DNA of 29,945 nucleotides from a virus: IMG/VR virus record IMGVR_UViG_3300034103_000542, positions 1 to 29,945 of that record; one strand, given 5' to 3'. Both the position numbers and the translations under genes were made by a program. Under the pieces are notes generated by a model. It saw only the letters and a program-made list of their open reading frames with translations. It was not told where the DNA came from and ran no database searches. Positions 20,501-26,440 of the stretch are shown in pieces; position 1 is the stretch's first letter, and each line of letters begins with the position of its first letter.

Positions 20501-23417
20501 CAACTTTTTCACCGTCACCAAATCCATGATTAGCAAAATTAACAGATGAGTCTATTGTAGATATTCCTACAGGTTTTACAATTAGTTTTCTGTTTTGATA
20601 TCCACTTCCTGGATTAATTACTTTGACAGACTGTAAAGTATTTTTATCATCATAAATTCTAAATTTATGAACTCCAATATTACTTGCCGTCGTAAATCCT
20701 ACCGTATTAATTCCAACATAATAGTCGGAAAAAGTTTGATGTAATTTTATAGATGTTGGGTTAACAATTGATGCGTAATATACAGATCCACTCTGTAGAG
20801 TCTTATTCTGATCAGTGTTTAAACCACCAAAAGTACCAATGCTTACTGGATTGTTTCCATTTTTATTATAAACAATTGCTTGACCATTTGATAGATTGTG
20901 ATTATTAATAAAGGTTATAGTTTCGTTAGTAACATCTATTCCACCAGATTCTGTGTTCAGTCTGGCATCAAAAGATAGTTCCCTATATCTTTTTCCAATA
21001 ATAGGTTGTAGTACAACTCCGCTGCCATTTCCACCAGTTACAGTTATTGATACCACATTATCAATATCAAAGTCTTGTGGATCAACATAAACTGCTGTTA
21101 CGATACCACTAATAACAGGACGAACTAAACATGTAGTACCAGACCCTGGATTTGAAATTTGAATGGTGGGTGGATTAATTACATCATAATTTAATCCACT
21201 GTTTAATATTTCTACATTTTCTATTGGACCATAATAAATTTGATCATCGGATTTGTAGTTTGTAATTTCAACACCGTTGATTAGCATCCCAACTGGTCCA
21301 GGAACAGTTTCTACACCATATCCCGATTCAATGTTTGGATTTATTGGAAACTTTTTAAGTAATTTTTGTGGTCCTATTTTTTTACCACTATTTTCCAATA
21401 ATGTAAACGTATGACTACCAGTTCCAGACGAGAGTGGTTCAAATTCAATATAATCATCAATAGGTATAAAAGATCTTGATGAATAAAGTCTAATTTGGTT
21501 CTTATTAGTTAATACCTTTACATAATAAATTCCTTCAGAGAGACCCGTAATATCAGTTGTTTGTGGAGAATAATAAACGGCATCACCGGTGATGAAAGGT
21601 ACATCACTATCAAACGATAGAATGGAGTACTTTAAAGTTGAAGCATCATATCCCTGGATTCTTGATCCAGTTGCTTCAACTAAAGTTGCTTTAGAAATAT
21701 TCTTAGTTATTTCATAAGATGGTAAAGAGTTTGAGGCAATGTAAAAATATTGATCAGAATCATTGTAAACATTTTGAACATCTGAAGTAATTACATTATT
21801 ACCATAAACAATTTCTGCACCAGAACTAATAGACTTGTTTAGATTTCTTCTGATATCATAGGAAAGTCCAACTACTGGGGCAAATCCCGCCAAATTATCA
21901 AGTAAAATTTCTTTTGTTAATGGGTTAATGTTTTTTACAATAGCACCACTAACAACTACATTTTGTGTTCCTCTTACTAAAACATCTATGTTATCATTTT
22001 CCTTTAAACTTGATTTATCAATTTCAGAATACAGAGTGTAAGAAGATCCAGAGATCTCTTTAATTTGATATCTAGATGATGTATTATAAATCCAAGAATT
22101 TGAAAAAATTTGTTTTTTGGTTTTATCTTCTTCTGGATTTAGAATTTTTTCACCAAGATTTTTTACAAAAATTCTTTCACCTTCTGAAGTTAATTTAATA
22201 TCAGAAGTTGGGACAAATTCAGATAAAACTCCAGTAATTCTGAGCTCTACTTTTTTAGTTAAATCTCCATTTTCATAACCATAAATTGTTTCGTCCGACC
22301 TTAAATCGGAAGACGAACTAATAGCAGAAGATATTCCACTACAATTTAAAAATTGGTTGATTGTTTTATCAGTATATGTGATACTATTACCACTGGAGAT
22401 AACGTTTCCTGATGTACTAAAACCAATTGTTGAATCAACTGTGATTACAGAGGAACCAACTGAAACAGTTCCTATTACCTTGGTTTTTCCTGGGATAATA
22501 AATGTACCTTCAATTAAGTCCTTTTCATCAAATCCGACAAATAATCCTAATTTGTAATATGTCCTTCCTTTTCTACTAATAATTTCAACTTCAGACACTG
22601 AAGCTTGAGTATTTACGTCAGTTGATTTTCTAATTGTTTGTCCAACTAGATTATTTGGATCTCCAGAAATTCTTTCTGCAAGTACGATTTCTCTTCTAAT
22701 AAACTGAGCAGAAGATGGTTTTAAAAGATATTGCTCAAGATCAATTACCTTTGGTGTAACTCCATACAAAACATTAAAAAGAATTCTAAAAGATTCTTCT
22801 GTTCCTTTTGATTGGTAAAATGCCTTAGATTCCTTAATAAAATTACTTACATCTAAATTAGATACAAAATCAACGTTTTCTAATCCAGGAGTAAGAGTGT
22901 ACTTAATTTTTTTATAAAATTCTTTTAAAAATAAAGAACTTAGATTGGAAACAATTTTACCAGAAGTATGTGATGTTGCTGAAGAAGTTGAAAAAACTAA
23001 TTCACCTGGAGCATTATCAGCATGATAAGATGTAATTCCACTAAATCCGCGAACACATCCGATAAAAGTATTAGTTGTTACTCCAGTGTAGGTAATGATC
23101 TCATCATCAATCTTAAAGAGTCCATATTGATTTGGAAACCCTTTAGTGCTATCTACTTGAATTGATGAACTTGTGCTAGTAATACCAACAGATAGAAACG
23201 TCTGACCAGTAATTACTTCAGGTGTTAAATTATCTAATCTTAAATATTGATCTAAATTATCTACAATATCAACCGTTCCACCAGAAAATTCCTGTGAAAT
23301 ATAATATTGCTTTAAAAATTCTGATGCCTTTGGACTCTCTGATAAAATATATTCTGGAAGTTGATTTTCAACAATCTGTTGTATTTGTACTCTTGTTTCA
23401 AACCCTGTTGCTATCAT
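11544..23417 (-). CDS. giant baseplate protein in the gp7 position (3957 aa)
   Basis: A single open frame of 3957 residues between gp6 and gp8, where T4 has gp7 (1032 residues). Residues 1-300 look like a distinct domain: R-V-Q-I-Q-Q-I-V-E-N-Q-L-P-E-Y, then L-K-Q-Y-Y and later K-G-T-E-E-S-F-R-I-L-F-N-V-L-Y-G. I recall this pattern from the equivalent cyanophage proteins. Most of the rest is beta-type repeats: about eight H-x-L-x-x-G-D-x-V modules, many G-S-G-Y blocks, three or four modules ending R-G-x-S-G...H, and a YHYH-like domain at about residues 1223-1316. The end (F-S-W-G-R-L, then F-T-I-D-A-G-L-S-T-F and G-A-L-R-K-D-L) also matches the cyanophage type. The start follows gp6 by one base with AGAGGA upstream. 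It probably forms the wedge core and extended outer arms. Homology to gp7 itself is not shown. Confidence 0.8.
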   Translation of the reverse strand: MIATGFETRVQIQQIVENQLPEYILSESPKASEFLKQYYISQEFSGGTVDIVDNLDQYLRLDNLTPEVITGQTFLSVGITSTSSSIQVDSTKGFPNQYGLFKIDDEIITYTGVTTNTFIGCVRGFSGITSYHADNAPGELVFSTSSATSHTSGKIVSNLSSLFLKEFYKKIKYTLTPGLENVDFVSNLDVSNFIKESKAFYQSKGTEESFRILFNVLYGVTPKVIDLEQYLLKPSSAQFIRREIVLAERISGDPNNLVGQTIRKSTDVNTQASVSEVEIISRKGRTYYKLGLFVGFDEKDLIEGTFIIPGKTKVIGTVSVGSSVITVDSTIGFSTSGNVISSGNSITYTDKTINQFLNCSGISSAISSSSDLRSDETIYGYENGDLTKKVELRITGVLSEFVPTSDIKLTSEGERIFVKNLGEKILNPEEDKTKKQIFSNSWIYNTSSRYQIKEISGSSYTLYSEIDKSSLKENDNIDVLVRGTQNVVVSGAIVKNINPLTKEILLDNLAGFAPVVGLSYDIRRNLNKSISSGAEIVYGNNVITSDVQNVYNDSDQYFYIASNSLPSYEITKNISKATLVEATGSRIQGYDASTLKYSILSFDSDVPFITGDAVYYSPQTTDITGLSEGIYYVKVLTNKNQIRLYSSRSFIPIDDYIEFEPLSSGTGSHTFTLLENSGKKIGPQKLLKKFPINPNIESGYGVETVPGPVGMLINGVEITNYKSDDQIYYGPIENVEILNSGLNYDVINPPTIQISNPGSGTTCLVRPVISGIVTAVYVDPQDFDIDNVVSITVTGGNGSGVVLQPIIGKRYRELSFDARLNTESGGIDVTNETITFINNHNLSNGQAIVYNKNGNNPVSIGTFGGLNTDQNKTLQSGSVYYASIVNPTSIKLHQTFSDYYVGINTVGFTTASNIGVHKFRIYDDKNTLQSVKVINPGSGYQNRKLIVKPVGISTIDSSVNFANHGFGDGEKVVYSSTGTTISGLSTINQYYVIKLNDNAFRLSDAGIGGTVTSNYTRKNYIKLASTGSGYHNFEYPQIQVNINVEYSGTSGVITATPVVRGSIVDAYVYEGGSGYGSDILNLQKKPSVTIKNGKNGQLKPIINNGRIVSVEIQSRGSEYNAAPDLEVQGDGIGAKLRAIVQNGYISEIIVLNSGVNYTLDKTTIKVTAPGSGAIIEPKIRGLSINNFARYGFEKLVQSNDQLKYSFVGYSTNIGKNYFDDSGLDHSPIIGWAYDGNPIYGPYGYSNPSNENSGIRLLQTGYSSSSSNVIDRPSAFAVGFFVEDYSFTDSGDLDENNGRYCKTPDYPDGVYAYFVGISTNTSTGTLDPKYPYFIGNSYRSNPVNENFIIDQSTFDFNSSNLIRNTFPYKVSDTYADNDFIVESNEYVDQTAIVDSVTKGSVESFQIIESGSEYKIGDSVEFDNDGTNGGGLSAYVSSITGKDITSIQTTVEGYSNVIFIWDNPNQVSAYISTSHSLLSGDGVVVSGLSTSIKSLTGSHIIGVNTVRTVVYKEISSNATAGVVTDVYLSNIPNSISIGSSIGIGTERLFVLNKFADKNIIRVKRGVSGSAHTASTYVDLIPSYLTLPVKSDYFESKVDDRYYFNPRETVGVGTIVGIGTSVNYTKGELLEVVSIPSQSIYLPNHPFRTNQAVTLTKPSVGLALTVSNSSGGTTFNLPSSGNSQTVYIINKSRDYIGIVTQVGLTTSTNGLFFVNNGSNEFDYLLESNDTQVTGTLQKINARVSVSTAHSLTNGDSITLTVNANESVGVGTSSAVIVKYSSSRNKILINPVGFSSSAVDLTNNKITISSHRLKTGDKVFYDSNLVSSGLGTGEYFVYRIDDNNIQLTQTYYDAINYPPTIVSLGSTGGSNHQLSPINPELFVTKNNNLVFDLTDSSLVGSKFKLFYDLEFKNEFVSTGSTDSFIISGVGTIGVSTNASLTLNYSSNNPSNLFYNIERSGFISTSDTDVSNYSKITYVDSKYNGTYKVFGVGTTSFNLSLREIPESLTYSVSNTDVLEYSTNSTTARGGVDKFQITFGGFGYKKLPTFVSIASTQGLNAKILPQSRNINRIDSVRIIDPGFEYSSDKTLRPEAFVSPVVSLINSDTITNIEVSYGGRNYTSAPDLIIVNPETGDQVTTGILQASLNGTSIVDVNIIESPKGLGATEQSIVAINNSNGVTVRTVYSSSSGIVTCVLVTPISGFSTSTFNVGEKIFVEGIQQYDTTGDGFNSTNYDYQFFTVTDYRNTNPAEVEFNLAGLSTNPGIAKTSQNSYASIVKYDDYPRFRVTQESSIFQVGENLLVLSNDQFVIIDLLVTESSSDYIKVYGTYKLRFNETIKGSVSGSIATINDIVDNYGRFNVNYSLRQDYGWSDNIGKLDEDYQVLPDNDYYQSLSYTVKSPIEFENLINPVNRLLHTSGLKNFADTEVLSTSNVSVGSSTVDSISIFDILEEKRVDTINNYDLTLDVDVVDNKSKFLKLKNKKLADYIECRTNRVLKIDDISSQFSNSLSPLDQYVDLFIGEEYSRFLVQIVNPNNDDIQVTELAFYNDSSDTFTFEKSNLFNSSQELVEISANTDEFGSSSLRFTPADAYDSDYDIKVFKNTFNSDLAGISTQSIGFVDLTGVNRIVSAGQTSEIISDNILNTNSYYATVEVTNNSTSEKNFVELYVTHDGTNSYFSEYYVDSGSSPLFSSNFIGTFTSNIDSGILYLKYENNTSNEILVRSKIVGFGTTAAGIGTYRFKQTQQIDGTERSLKLESNYSNVSSASTIVGFSTSEVTTSKNLIRVSYGSTSAIHQVLMAHNGQNTYNVQYPFISIGSTSGIGTFSTQYNGSNFNLLFHPDPSVSGNIQIQTFSEVIYTESDSANTAPDLLYGPVTESLSLLQYDAINGTRANKTSFSLNYEGVPIFEKKFNPSDSATLDPVTGIFTIQDHFFNTGEKLIYTPNSTFVGVAASSVGIGSTLNSVGVVTNILPSDVYAIRINKDRFRISTRSNFASSGIYVTFTSLGSGNAHELEMYKKNEKTLIDIDGIIQSPLAFTPIKTNLYNNGGQISNSSTVFGVTGITSIRPNNIVRIDDEYMKVVSVGFGTTSTGPISGSGSVNLLEVSRAFVGTSATSHADSTEVRLYSGSFNIVGNKIYFTDAPKGKNTILRDSSNLEYTRSSFDGRVYLRNDYTNNRIFDDISDRFTGIGQTYTVTVQGINTTGIQTGSGILLLNGIFQKPSTINNTGNNYSFIENVGVSSVVFTGITSSNGSIVKSQFDVNQNQLPRGGVIVSLGSSGGLGIAPLVGASVTAVVGAGGTIVSVGLGTTDISGSGYRGTISIGITQTGHVGTAASITAIVGLGGTLAFTIVNSGTGYTNPTIQIPQPSYENLEIRGVSRLGAGATTDSGSGLLVTVDVGASSTTGIGSTLFEVTSFKIARTGYGFKVGDVFTPVGLVTDRRLASPINDFQLTVLDVYTDRLSSWEFGEFDYIDSILSLQDGNRLRFPLNYNGQLISFEVNSNDPDSSLIDLNSLLLIFVNGILQTPGESYTFEGGTSFTFMVPPEPEDNISIFFYKGTTGTDSISVSINETIKVGDAVQVFKNNNYPQTIDQNLRTIYNIASSDKIETNLYVDQGIDQINFKPLSWTKQKVDRYINGDYVYKSRDSIESLVYPTARIIKNLSSSATELFVDDAQFFNYEENNSVLVISSVGGLIVTGDSPVAAGLTAVVSAGGTIQSLSIVSSGSGYVGSAITVSISAPPTVGVGVGTTATATATITNGQVTSTTIVNQGFGYSQNNPPQVLSPLPTFSKEDVNNITTVEGFAGIITGISTTSGTSGNPLALKFNLNATSFVGLVTGYPLYIFNTSVGSGVTSIDGSNSAVVGIGTTFLDNIYYIHSITSSGSNSEIVANVHSSSNIIGINTSGSTSQPIGRFSWGRLSGFNRSSNPISLGVTGFTIDAGLSTFPSIQRRDYGLRDSGALRKDLG
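19470..19751 (-). other. YHYH-like domain inside the 3957-residue protein
   Basis: Residues about 1223-1316 carry L-D-H-S-P-I-I-G-W-A-Y-D-G-N-P-I-Y-G-P-Y, then L-D-E-N-N-G-R-Y (1292-1299) and G-V-Y-A-Y-F-V (1308-1314). This follows the order of the YHYH family: H...G-x-A-x-D-G-x-P-I-Y-G-P, then L-D-x-x-N-G, then Y-H-Y-H. The last motif here is Y-A-Y-F, so its two histidines are missing. The function of YHYH domains is not known to me. Confidence 0.65.
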
Positions 23418-23418
23418 C

Positions 23419-25326
23419 TTATATCCTCTTTAGTTCCCCGTTTAGATAGTTTGAAGTTACCTTAAACCCAATGCCAGATATTTGTTCCCCAGAAGAAATT
23501 GTATCTTTAATCATATTTATGGTACTATCCGCAACACTAAAACTTAGATATAGATCTTTAAGTCCAATAACATCGTTGGATTCTGGGTATGCTTGAACTT
23601 GAATTATATTATTAGTTAAGTCTGTAGCAGTTATGTTGATGGTAGTTAAAAGTATTTCTCCAGTCGTATAGTCAATTGTTCCAGCAGATTTGATGACGAC
23701 AATATTATCAATACCATTTGGATTTGGTTTAACAATTGAAACATCTCCCATACCACTACCATCTAGATTTCCATTAACATCTTTCTTAGGAACATCCGTT
23801 AGGTATACAGTGTCTGCTTCTCCAGAAATTCTAAATCCAGTGCTCTTAATATTAAATCCTTTTGAATTAATATGGAACTGATTTCCAAAGCAAAGTTCGT
23901 ATTGGGCAAAGTCATTTACAGCAGCTTTTAGATTTCTTCTGATAATAACTCTGGTAATATTAGATGTAATCGCAGTATCAACATCATCAATAATTCTTAC
24001 TAACTTACTGTACTTAAATCTACCACCAAACTTATTGACATCTGTTGATGATGAATAAGTTGTAAGAGCATTGGTCACTCTGGTTTTTAGATCATTTACA
24101 TTAGAAACCTTAGGTGAATCATAATAGACTGCAGAGTCTATCTCTACATAAAGAACCTTGAGATCAATAATTGACTGGTTAATTCCTGTAAGAGAATAAT
24201 TCTTAAGTTTATTTAAAATTTGTTGCTTGTCAAAGTCAGAAACATAATCACCATTCTTTGGTTTAATGCTGATTAAAACGGTTCCAAACTGAGGTGGGTC
24301 TAGTTCTTCTCCACCAACAACTGAAACTGATTCTGTGTTTGGATAGATTTGTTGAATAATAGATTCATAATCTCTTCCCGTTACTGCTCTATACTGTGAT
24401 GAATACAGACGGGGGGCAAAATATTTGATGGAATCAATACTTTCAATCTCCCCACCATTGGATGATGATGCGGTAGTTACAACAGAAACTGTTGATGATG
24501 GAGTCACAATCTCATCAGAAGATCCTCTTAGTGATCCAGAGAAAGAAAAGAGTGATGCCCCATTACCATCTTTCCCATCAGTAACGATATAGGTTACGGT
24601 GATGATCGTTCCATTTTCTAATTTCTTACCAAAAATACCATCACCAAATAAAAGTTCGTATTTTTCGTCCTTTATTTCTTGAATCAGATATGTTTCCGAT
24701 GTGCTCTGAACATTTAAAATATTATCAACTAATGTATATTCCCTCCCCAATCCAGTATCAGAAATACCTTTTACATAAACAACAATCGTAGAGGTGTCAA
24801 TAAAAGAATTATCTAAAATAAATCTTTGATCTAATGACCCATCAACAACAAACTGGTTACGAAGAAAAGTTCCTTGATAAATGCTGACATCGCTAAATGA
24901 TGCCACACCTCCAGTTACAGTGGTCGTGATATTTTCTGGAACTGAAAAAGTATAGGTCGTGTCTTCAATGCCACCAACGCACACTAGACCTGCCTGTAAG
25001 GTCAGTGTTGGACTTGTTGTGGTAGTTGGCACCGTTAATGAAACAACCGCTTTAGACGCCGTTCTAGAGCGTGGTACGTATCCAATATTTCTTGCTAACG
25101 AGACAACGTTTTCTCTTAAAGATGCCGAGTCTAGAAAAGACTCATTCACGACCATGTTGGAATTAAATGCCGTGATATAAGTGTTATATGCTAGAGTATC
25201 AATTAATACAGAGAAGTTTGATCCTTCAAAATCAAAGTCTGTAAAATTTGAGTTCGCACGAAGATAATCCTTTATAGAAGTTTTGATCTGATCAAAATCT
25301 AGGTTGGTAAACTGTGTAAAAGGCAT
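23419..25326 (-). CDS. 6: baseplate wedge protein gp6 (635 aa)
   Basis: Homologue of T4 gp6, the wedge protein that forms the continuous inner ring of the baseplate and belongs to the baseplate J-like group. Length is close to T4 (660). The N-terminus (M-P-F-T-Q-F-T-N-L-D-F-D-Q-I-K, then D-F-D-F-E-G-S-N-F-S-V-L-I-D) and the L-A-Y-N-T-Y-I-T-A-F-N-S-N-M-V-V-N-E-S-F-L segment with L-A-R-N-I-G-Y-V-P-R-S are family hallmarks. A central G-R-D-Y-E-S-I-I-Q-Q-I-Y-P motif at about residue 318 is typical of baseplate J-like proteins. It starts one base after gp25 with GAGG upstream and is followed one base later by the giant gene, so gp25, gp6 and the giant form one tightly packed late unit. Confidence 0.95.
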   Translation of the reverse strand: MPFTQFTNLDFDQIKTSIKDYLRANSNFTDFDFEGSNFSVLIDTLAYNTYITAFNSNMVVNESFLDSASLRENVVSLARNIGYVPRSRTASKAVVSLTVPTTTTSPTLTLQAGLVCVGGIEDTTYTFSVPENITTTVTGGVASFSDVSIYQGTFLRNQFVVDGSLDQRFILDNSFIDTSTIVVYVKGISDTGLGREYTLVDNILNVQSTSETYLIQEIKDEKYELLFGDGIFGKKLENGTIITVTYIVTDGKDGNGASLFSFSGSLRGSSDEIVTPSSTVSVVTTASSSNGGEIESIDSIKYFAPRLYSSQYRAVTGRDYESIIQQIYPNTESVSVVGGEELDPPQFGTVLISIKPKNGDYVSDFDKQQILNKLKNYSLTGINQSIIDLKVLYVEIDSAVYYDSPKVSNVNDLKTRVTNALTTYSSSTDVNKFGGRFKYSKLVRIIDDVDTAITSNITRVIIRRNLKAAVNDFAQYELCFGNQFHINSKGFNIKSTGFRISGEADTVYLTDVPKKDVNGNLDGSGMGDVSIVKPNPNGIDNIVVIKSAGTIDYTTGEILLTTINITATDLTNNIIQVQAYPESNDVIGLKDLYLSFSVADSTINMIKDTISSGEQISGIGFKVTSNYLNGELKRI

Positions 25327-25327
25327 T

Positions 25328-25729
25328 TTATCTTGTTGCCTCTAGGATAAATGTAAATTCTTGAGTCGGGAAGTCTTGTCCAATAATGTCAAAGAATATG
25401 GTTGCCTCAAACTCATTAGTATCTGGTCTAGGAGTTACCTCAACAGAAACGTTTTCAACTCTGGTTTCAAAGTTGCGTATCGCAAGTTCAATTTGATTTT
25501 GTATGATTGAGGCAGTACCAAAATCAACAAATTCAAAAAGACTACTACGAACGTCAGATCCAAAAACTGGATTGAAGAACTTTTCTGTAGGAAGAGTCTC
25601 TACAATGTTCCTGACTGATCTTTTTATTGCGTTTTCGTTTCTCAATATCGGCAAATCCTTTGTGACCGGATGAGGTTCAAAGGATAAACTAATATCTTTA
25701 AACGATCTAGATATCCTTTGTATTGCCAT
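25328..25729 (-). CDS. 25: baseplate wedge protein gp25 (133 aa)
   Basis: Homologue of T4 gp25, the small wedge subunit with a lysozyme-like fold that joins the wedge to the sheath. Length matches T4 (132). Visible family signs are F-K-D-I-S-L-S-F near the start, H-P-V-T-K-D-L-P-I-L-R-N-E-N-A-I-K-R-S-V-R-N-I segment (about residues 20-43), then K-F-F-N-P-V-F-G-S and a V-T-P-R-P strand near residue 98 in the place of the conserved E-P-R-like motif. It begins 20 bases after an exact late promoter. The short leader has no Shine-Dalgarno sequence, unlike gp6 and the giant gene. It is the first gene of the baseplate unit. Confidence 0.95.
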   Translation of the reverse strand: MAIQRISRSFKDISLSFEPHPVTKDLPILRNENAIKRSVRNIVETLPTEKFFNPVFGSDVRSSLFEFVDFGTASIIQNQIELAIRNFETRVENVSVEVTPRPDTNEFEATIFFDIIGQDFPTQEFTFILEATR

Positions 25730-25749
25730 CGGACAAAAGTTTCTTGCTT

Positions 25750-25757
25750 TATTTATA
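25750..25757 (-). promoter_or_regulatory. late promoter TATAAATA before gp25
   Basis: An exact TATAAATA on the minus strand two bases after the TAG stop of the 80-residue gene and 20 bases before the gp25 ATG. It should drive gp25, gp6 and the giant gene as the first late segment. Confidence 0.8.
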
Positions 25758-25759
25758 TC

Positions 25760-26002
25760 CTATTTCCAAGGTGAACCATATGTTGGTTCAGTTCCATAAC
25801 TCCAATCATCGTAATCTTCATCATTACGAATTTTCTCATGAAGTTCGGTTTGTTTTTTGAGATTGTGCTTGGGTGCCAAGTCATGATAAATTTCCTGAAT
25901 GACTCTTTTTGGTGAATTTAAGTCATAATCAGTGATTAATTTCGTGGTTCCCCACATCTCTCTCATGTAATTTGAATCTCTATCGACTGGTAGATTAGAC
26001 AT
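25760..26002 (-). CDS. unknown conserved phage protein (80 aa)
   Basis: An 80-residue protein with no recognised domain. It begins M-S-N-L-P-V-D-R-D-S-N-Y-M-R-E-M-W-G-T-T-K and ends with a Trp/Tyr-rich, acidic tail (D-E-D-Y-D-D-W-S-Y-G, then P-T-Y-G-S-P-W-K). The middle (K-R-V-I-Q-E-I-Y-H-D) is probably helical. A good Shine-Dalgarno AGGAG lies 5 bases before the ATG, but two of its bases fall inside an 8-base-pair hairpin (26011-26031), which could limit translation. It lies between speD and the late promoter of gp25. It may be a small enzyme-associated or regulatory protein; no function is claimed. Confidence 0.7.
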   Translation of the reverse strand: MSNLPVDRDSNYMREMWGTTKLITDYDLNSPKRVIQEIYHDLAPKHNLKKQTELHEKIRNDEDYDDWSYGTEPTYGSPWK

Positions 26003-26010
26003 TTTAGCTC

Positions 26011-26031
26011 CTGTTTTAATGAATAAAACAG
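26011..26031 (-). promoter_or_regulatory. 8-bp hairpin overlapping the Shine-Dalgarno of the 80-residue gene
   Basis: CTGTTTTA (26011-26018) and TAAAACAG (26024-26031) are perfect inverted copies around a five-base loop. On the minus-strand transcript the 3' arm ends within the AGGAG site (26008-26012). It may tune ribosome access or mark a transcript end. The stem is AT-rich and no T-run follows, so a classical terminator is unlikely. Confidence 0.5.
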
Positions 26032-26041
26032 AACTTTTATA

Positions 26042-26061
26042 AAGGAGGTTGCTATCTCCTT
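26042..26061 (-). promoter_or_regulatory. small hairpin after speD
   Basis: AAGGAG (26042-26047) and CTCCTT (26056-26061) can pair around eight bases, 8 bases after the speD stop codon. On the minus strand it is followed by TATAAAAG, which has a short A run and no T-run. It could be a weak transcript end, or a remnant late promoter could follow it (one or two bases off TATAAATA). Either reading is uncertain. Confidence 0.3.
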
Positions 26062-26069
26062 ATTTCTAT

Positions 26070-26396
26070 TTAACGATCCAGTTCGCGCAGTGAATATGAG
26101 TCTGAATTGAGGTATTTAAGTATTTCAAGAGCAATTAATTTGGGATTTCCTTCACCACAGGTGTATACATCTACTGCCAGACACCCATTTTCTGGCCAAG
26201 TATGACAAGAAACGTGACTTTCGGCAAGGGCAATGACGACTGTACACCCTTGTGGAAGAAAACAGTGCGAAAAAGTGTTCAAGATCGTCATCTTCGCACG
26301 TTCAATACCTCTAATCATGACGTTCTGAAGAGAATCTACGTCATTGATCAGGTCAAAGTCAACATCATACACCTCTAGGAGCAGGTGTTTGCCCAT
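26070..26396 (-). CDS. speD: S-adenosylmethionine decarboxylase proenzyme (SpeD)
   Basis: SpeD removes CO2 from S-adenosylmethionine to give the aminopropyl donor for spermidine synthesis. It is made as a proenzyme that cleaves itself at Glu-Ser to form a pyruvoyl group. From the ATG at 26396 the protein is 108 residues. The cleavage site is A-E-S-H-V-S with Ser60 as the pyruvoyl residue, followed by His65 (C-H-T-W-P-E) and Cys80 (Y-T-C-G). These match Ser63, His68 and Cys83 of the small bacterial class with identical spacing. A TTG at 26411 would add five residues (M-K-Q-F-S). I prefer ATG, although neither start has a clear Shine-Dalgarno. speD is common in T4-like cyanophages. Polyamines may help pack DNA or support host metabolism, but that role is inference. 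Confidence 0.93.
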   Translation of the reverse strand: MGKHLLLEVYDVDFDLINDVDSLQNVMIRGIERAKMTILNTFSHCFLPQGCTVVIALAESHVSCHTWPENGCLAVDVYTCGEGNPKLIALEILKYLNSDSYSLRELDR

Positions 26397-26432
26397 TGAA
26401 AACTGTTTCAACTCAACTTTTTGGTAAAAATT

Positions 26433-26440
26433 TATTTATT
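26433..26440 (-). promoter_or_regulatory. possible late promoter AATAAATA before speD
   Basis: The minus strand reads AATAAATA, one base away from TATAAATA. It covers the TAA stop of the 211-residue gene and lies about 36 bases before the speD ATG. The position over a stop codon is like the three exact late promoters, but the region is AT-rich and a chance match is possible. Confidence 0.3.

Noticed and set aside
23514-23521. CATAAATA within gp6, one base off the late promoter
   Set aside because: It is inside the coding region and about 97 bases before the giant gene's start, unlike the 18-26 base spacing of the exact promoters.
26397-26411. TTG start for speD, 15 bases upstream of the ATG
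   Set aside because: ATG at 26396 is the usual type of start. No Shine-Dalgarno favours TTG, although the TTG cannot be excluded.
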